Below, piece by piece: positions 31,134 to 34,249 of a DNA stretch of 34,249 nucleotides. Origin of the DNA: an uncultured Pseudomonadota bacterium (lineage in GTDB: Bacteria > Pseudomonadota > Gammaproteobacteria > Steroidobacterales > Steroidobacteraceae); assembly GCA_937920275.1 (NCBI GenBank), contig CALGVD010000100.1, positions 1 through 34,249 on the forward strand, given 5' to 3'. Every line of letters begins with the position of its first letter. Within the stretch, counting starts at the first letter, position 1. Below the pieces are notes generated by a model that was given only the letters and a program-made list of their open reading frames with translations, did not search any database and was not told the DNA's origin. A program made the translations under genes and the position numbers.

Positions 31134-32248
31134 ATCCCCATCTCCATGAACAGCACCGCGAACATCGCGTTGGCGAGGATCACGAGGAAGATCGCCTGCA
31201 CCACCGCCATGGTGGTGAGACGACCGAGTTCGCGTGAAGATCCGCGGACCTGCATGCCGCGGTAGGCGCCGGCACCGGCGATCAGCAGCGCGAACACGGG
31301 CGCCTTGATGATCCCGACCCAGAAGGTCCACGCGCCCACCGTCTCATGCACCCGCTGGAAATACTGCACGAAAGGCATGTCTAGGAGGCTGTAGCAGAGC
31401 AAGGCGCCACCGAGGATGCCCACCGCGTCGGCGACCACGGTGAGCAGCGGCAGGGCGATGACCAGACCGATGACCCGCGGCAACACCAGCACCTCCATCG
31501 GCGAGATGCCGATCGCGCGCAGGGCGTCGGTCTCCTCGTTGAGCTTCATCGCACCGATCTCGGCGGCGAAGGCGCTGCCGGATCGGCCCGCGACGATGAT
31601 CGCCGTGAGCAGCACCCCCATCTCGCGCAACACCGCGATGGTGATGAGGTCGACCACGAAGATGTCCGCACCGAACTTCATCAACTGTTCGGCGCTCATG
31701 TAGGCGAGGATGACGCTGATCAAGAAGGCGATCAGCGCGACGATCGGTATCGCCTTGATGCCGGTCTCATACACATGACGCGCGACCGAGATCAGCCGCC
31801 AGGACTTCACCCAAGGGATGCCGCGCAACATGCGGACAGCCGCCTCGCCGGTGAAGGCCAACCCATCCTGGAGACCGGCCCAGCGCTCCACCACCGTACG
31901 CCCGATCGCCGTGATGGGACGGAACTCCGCCGCCGCGGGACGGATGAAGTCAGGGCCCTTCCCGGTGCCGAGCGTGCCGTCCACGAGCGCGACCGTCGGG
32001 GGTGGCGCGCCACCCGTCCAGACCACGGCGAGACCGTTGGCCTCGGCGCGACTCGACAGGTCATGCAGCAACCAAGCGCCCGAGAGGTCGATCGTCGCCG
32101 CGCGGGCCGCGTCGATCTCGAGGCCATCGAGGCCTGCGAATTCGAGCGCATCGAGTTGCGGCGCGATCAGGGGCAGGGTGCTGGCGGTCCAGTCATCCTC
32201 GACGGACAGCTGCAGCACGGAACCGCTGAGGGCGCTGCGAAGATGCAT
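31130..32248 (-). CDS. STAS-MlaE fusion permease of an MCE transporter
   Basis: 372 residues. The N-terminal about 100 residues look like a STAS domain (ARAATIDLSGAWLLHDLSSRAEANGL), the role filled by separate MlaB in E. coli. From about 110 on is the MlaE permease: amphipathic helix, then five helices, with the signature GRSGSAFAAEIGAMKLNEETDALRAIG quoted here by its core SGSAFAAEIGAMKLNEE. First gene of the operon; ATG at 32248 has no clear Shine-Dalgarno and lies 29 nt after the CDGSH gene, so read-through from that gene is possible. Confidence 0.92.
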   Translation of the reverse strand: MHLRSALSGSVLQLSVEDDWTASTLPLIAPQLDALEFAGLDGLEIDAARAATIDLSGAWLLHDLSSRAEANGLAVVWTGGAPPPTVALVDGTLGTGKGPDFIRPAAAEFRPITAIGRTVVERWAGLQDGLAFTGEAAVRMLRGIPWVKSWRLISVARHVYETGIKAIPIVALIAFLISVILAYMSAEQLMKFGADIFVVDLITIAVLREMGVLLTAIIVAGRSGSAFAAEIGAMKLNEETDALRAIGISPMEVLVLPRVIGLVIALPLLTVVADAVGILGGALLCYSLLDMPFVQYFQRVHETVGAWTFWVGIIKAPVFALLIAGAGAYRGMQVRGSSRELGRLTTMAVVQAIFLVILANAMFAVLFMEMGI

Positions 32249-32277
32249 CCGGGTCGCGTCGCCGTGCGGGGTGCGTG

Positions 32278-32520
32278 TCAGGGCAGCTTCTTGTGCGCGC
32301 CATCGCAGAGCGGCGCGTTGGCGGTGCGCTTGCAGCCGCAGAACCAGACGGTACCGCTACGGGTGGCCTCGTACTTGAGCGGCGCGAACTCCGAGCCTTT
32401 GTGGGAACCGTCGCAGAACGGTTGTTTGGCGGACTTGCCGCAGGTGCACCACCAATAGGACTTGCCCTCTTCGACGTCGACGGCTATCGGGGTACGGCTG
32501 GCGATCTGCGGGTCTGCCAT
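32278..32520 (-). CDS. double CDGSH iron-sulfur domain protein
   Basis: 80 residues holding two CDGSH-type [2Fe-2S] motifs: CTCGKSAKQPFCDGSH (about 25-40) and CGCKRTANAPLCDGAH (about 61-76), each Cys-x-Cys...Cys-x3-His. Tandem-motif members are known in bacteria and may transfer electrons or clusters; the exact role is not established. AAGGAGA lies about five bases before ATG at 32520. It lies between dps and the MCE operon on the same strand. Confidence 0.93.
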   Translation of the reverse strand: MADPQIASRTPIAVDVEEGKSYWWCTCGKSAKQPFCDGSHKGSEFAPLKYEATRSGTVWFCGCKRTANAPLCDGAHKKLP

Positions 32521-32614
32521 GGGGGTCTCCTTGAGGATGCGGCTCCGGGGAGACAGTCTAGCGCGGCGCGCATGACGCCAGCCATCTGATGATGGCCGGC
32601 GCCGCGCGGGAAGG

Positions 32615-33088
32615 TCACTGCAGGTGCGCCTCGAGGAACCAGAGGTCCTTGTCGAGGCCGGCCGTGATTTCATTGAAAAGATCGGCGGTCACCTCATCGT
32701 CGAGATCGTCGGCGACCTCGATCGCCTGCCGCGACGCCTTGGCTGCGGCGGCGAGCGCATCGGCCAGCGCTGCGAGATGCTGCGGCCCCGTGAAGATGTT
32801 CTCCGGATAGGGCTTCAGCGAACTCTTCGCCGACACCACACGCAGCGTGCCGAGTGCCGTACCACCGAGCGCGGTGATCCGCTCGGCGAGGGCGTCCACA
32901 TGGCCCTCGGCATTCTCGGCGACCTTGTCGAACAGCTCGTGCAGCGCGATGAAGTTCGGGCCCTTCACATTCCAGTGGGCCTGCTTGGCCTGCATCGACA
33001 GGTCGATGGCGTCGACGAGCCGGGCGTTCAGCAGTTCGACGACCTTCTTGCGCGTCTTGGCGGGGATGTCGTTGCGGGTCTTGTGCAT
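32615..33088 (-). CDS. dps: Dps family DNA-binding ferritin-like protein
   Basis: 157 residues. Forms a dodecamer that oxidises and stores iron using hydrogen peroxide and, in many species, coats DNA. The ferroxidase residues of the family are present: H38 (QAHWNVKG), H50 and D54 (LHELFDKV), D65 and E69 (DALAER). GGTALGT, SLKPYP and DKDLWFLEAHLQ match E. coli Dps. The N-terminus is lysine/arginine-rich (HKTRNDIPAKTRKK), which suits DNA binding. ATG at 33088 has AGAGGAA upstream; an in-frame ATG at 33118 is less likely. The upstream region carries OxyR-like repeats. Confidence 0.94.
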   Translation of the reverse strand: MHKTRNDIPAKTRKKVVELLNARLVDAIDLSMQAKQAHWNVKGPNFIALHELFDKVAENAEGHVDALAERITALGGTALGTLRVVSAKSSLKPYPENIFTGPQHLAALADALAAAAKASRQAIEVADDLDDEVTADLFNEITAGLDKDLWFLEAHLQ

Positions 33089-33130
33089 GGCGGGTTCCTC
33101 TGGCGGGGGGTCGATCAATGATCAGACCTG

Positions 33131-33196
33131 ATTATCGCGCCGCCGTGCCATAGACACCAGTCGTCTATCTGCATCAAAGCCATAGACATCGACTAT
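33131..33196 (-). promoter_or_regulatory. dps promoter with OxyR-like ATAG/CTAT sites
   Basis: GATAAT (33136-33131) is a good -10 about 40 nt before the dps ATG. Over the -35 position lies ATAGAC-N7-GTCTAT (33150-33168), and further upstream ATAG-N7-CTAT (33182-33196). GCCATAGACA is repeated at 33147-33156 and 33179-33188. Such half-sites beside a poor -35 resemble OxyR-activated promoters, although the centres are 30 bp apart rather than the usual 22. Confidence 0.55.
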
Positions 33197-33225
33197 CGCG
33201 CCACGACCGTCGAACGCCCCACCGA

Positions 33226-34158
33226 TCAACTGTCGTCGCTGCGCTGCCGTACCCGGATGGCGGCGTAGACCAGTGCCGCGCCGACCGCAACGCCGATCCA
33301 AAGACCGGGGCTCGCCAGCACCTCGGGCACCGCGAACAACGAGAACTCGCTGTCCATCGACTGCGAGTGGGTCACGCTCTCCACGACGACCGATCCGCCA
33401 GCGCCATCGGTGGTCGTGGTCGTGGTGGTCTTCGCGCTAATCGAAAACAGGCCTTGGCCCAGGCCGAACAACCTGCCGACCACGAAGGCGGCGACCGAAT
33501 TGCTGCCGAGCACGACACGCTCCGCGATGGCCACCGCTAGGAACGGCAGCGTCGCCCACAGGAACGGGGCGCGCTTGGCGAGCACCGACACCAACAGCAG
33601 CCACCCGGCCACGGGCAAGTACCACAGCGCCGCAACGGCGAGCTTACCGAGCAGCGTGGCCTGCAAGGCGAGCCAATCCTCGCCGTGCCAAGTGCCGAGC
33701 GCAGCGGCCGGCGTGCCCGACACCTTGGCCGCGAGCACGCCGAAGACCACGAGCCCCACCACCAGCGACAGCGCCCAGATCCACAACGGCATCGCCACCA
33801 ACGCGACGAACAGCTTCGACAGCACCGTCTGGGCATCGGACACGGGCAGGCTCTTCCAGAAGAGGATGCTGCGGTCGCGGCGCTCGGTGAACAGGCAATC
33901 GAGCAGGTAAAAGAACACCACCACGAGGCCGACCAGCAGCTGCGGAACCAGCAGACCGACCATCAGCGTACTGAGGAAGTCGCGCAGTTCGTCGGCATCG
34001 CGCACCACCCCTGGCAGGGCAATGTCCTGCGCGGCGCCGAGCAGGCTCAGGACGATGATGGTCAACGCCATCGCGAGCGGCGCCCAGATCAGGCTGCGGT
34101 GCTCCCACAGCTCGCGGCGCACCAGCACCATGAAGGGATGGTCGAGAAGAGGGCTCAT
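33226..34158 (-). CDS. ABC-2 type exporter permease
   Basis: 310 residues with about six transmembrane segments (roughly 25-42, 68-88, 116-140, 172-190, 202-222, 282-300). MVLVRRELWEHRSLIWAPLAM is the usual ABC-2 N-terminus; LFTERRDRSILFWKSLPVSD is the cytoplasmic loop typical of this group. It pairs with the ATPase whose stop codon overlaps its ATG (ATGA). AGGAG lies about eight bases upstream. A run of seven threonines (about 243-249, SAKTTTTTTTDG) sits in the large periplasmic loop, encoded by a GGT/CGT-type repeat. Substrate unknown. Confidence 0.87.
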   Translation of the reverse strand: MSPLLDHPFMVLVRRELWEHRSLIWAPLAMALTIIVLSLLGAAQDIALPGVVRDADELRDFLSTLMVGLLVPQLLVGLVVVFFYLLDCLFTERRDRSILFWKSLPVSDAQTVLSKLFVALVAMPLWIWALSLVVGLVVFGVLAAKVSGTPAAALGTWHGEDWLALQATLLGKLAVAALWYLPVAGWLLLVSVLAKRAPFLWATLPFLAVAIAERVVLGSNSVAAFVVGRLFGLGQGLFSISAKTTTTTTTDGAGGSVVVESVTHSQSMDSEFSLFAVPEVLASPGLWIGVAVGAALVYAAIRVRQRSDDS

Positions 34159-34249
34159 TCGGTGGCTCCTGTGGCGGGCGCAGCGGCGGTGGGCGCGGCC
34201 CCGTCCTGCATCACGGCGACGAAGAGATCGGAGATGGAGGGCGTGCGCA
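34155..34249 (-). CDS. ABC transporter ATP-binding protein, C-terminal end only
   Basis: Thirty codons and a TGA are visible before the window ends. The sequence RTPSISDLFVAVMQDG is the usual end of ABC-2 exporter ATPases (PS-x-x-D-x-F-V), followed by an Ala/Pro-rich tail. The stop overlaps the permease ATG, so the two genes form a co-translated exporter. None of the ATP-binding motifs is within the window. Confidence 0.75.
   Translation of the reverse strand, partial: RTPSISDLFVAVMQDGAAPTAAAPATGATE

Overview
This window comes from a G+C-rich (roughly two-thirds by eye) Gram-negative chromosome. TrmB, AmpG, a YheS-type ABC-F protein, a Dps, a short (258-residue) AMP nucleosidase, a periplasmic oligopeptidase B, an MCE lipid transporter and an xth-pyrE pair together point to a gammaproteobacterium, perhaps near the Xanthomonadales/Steroidobacterales/Nevskiales. 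The lineage is an inference. I see no prophage, insertion sequence, CRISPR array, tRNA or rRNA. Genes are packed tightly; the only gene-free stretch over 300 nt is 783-1120.

Layout. 1-782 (minus): start of a large secreted RHS/YD-repeat protein, cut by the window edge, preceded by a small secreted YD-repeat protein. 783-1120: an A+T-rich island with a 25-bp inverted repeat and a GA tract. 1121-2514: YciB-like membrane protein and a VapBC toxin-antitoxin pair. 2548-5413 (minus): XRE regulator, four-helix membrane protein and a secreted S9 peptidase with its own operator-like palindrome. 5491-7029: AMP nucleosidase and dienelactone hydrolase. 7135-10687: trmB converging on an xth-ampG-marC operon. 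10705-14067: pyrE-gabD-MFS operon. 14177-16980: oligopeptidase B and a VOC protein. 17049-19389 (minus): putP and an ATP-grasp enzyme. 19467-21608 (minus): SDR, VOC protein and alpha/beta hydrolase. 21637-26761: iron-sulfur photolyase, GNAT, glutathione reductase, second exonuclease III and an M15 peptidase. 26839-28767: ABC-F protein. 28803-32248 (minus): four-gene MCE lipid transport operon. 32278-33088 (minus): double CDGSH protein and Dps. 33226-34249 (minus): ABC-2 exporter permease and the end of its ATPase.

How the genes work together. Two exported S9 peptidases, PutP, GabD and AmpG suggest growth on peptides, amino acids and recycled wall material. Glutathione reductase, Dps, two AP endonucleases and the photolyase form a scattered oxidative and UV stress set. 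The MCE operon serves outer-membrane lipid homeostasis.

The most unusual signal is in the non-coding sequence. At least eight genes have a TANNNT hexamer exactly six bases before the start codon and no Shine-Dalgarno, as expected of leaderless mRNAs; other genes have clear Shine-Dalgarno sites. The clearest case is the 17-bp xth-pyrE gap, where one 7-bp element (10693-10699) reads as a correctly placed -10 box in both directions. I found no convincing new defence or biosynthetic system.
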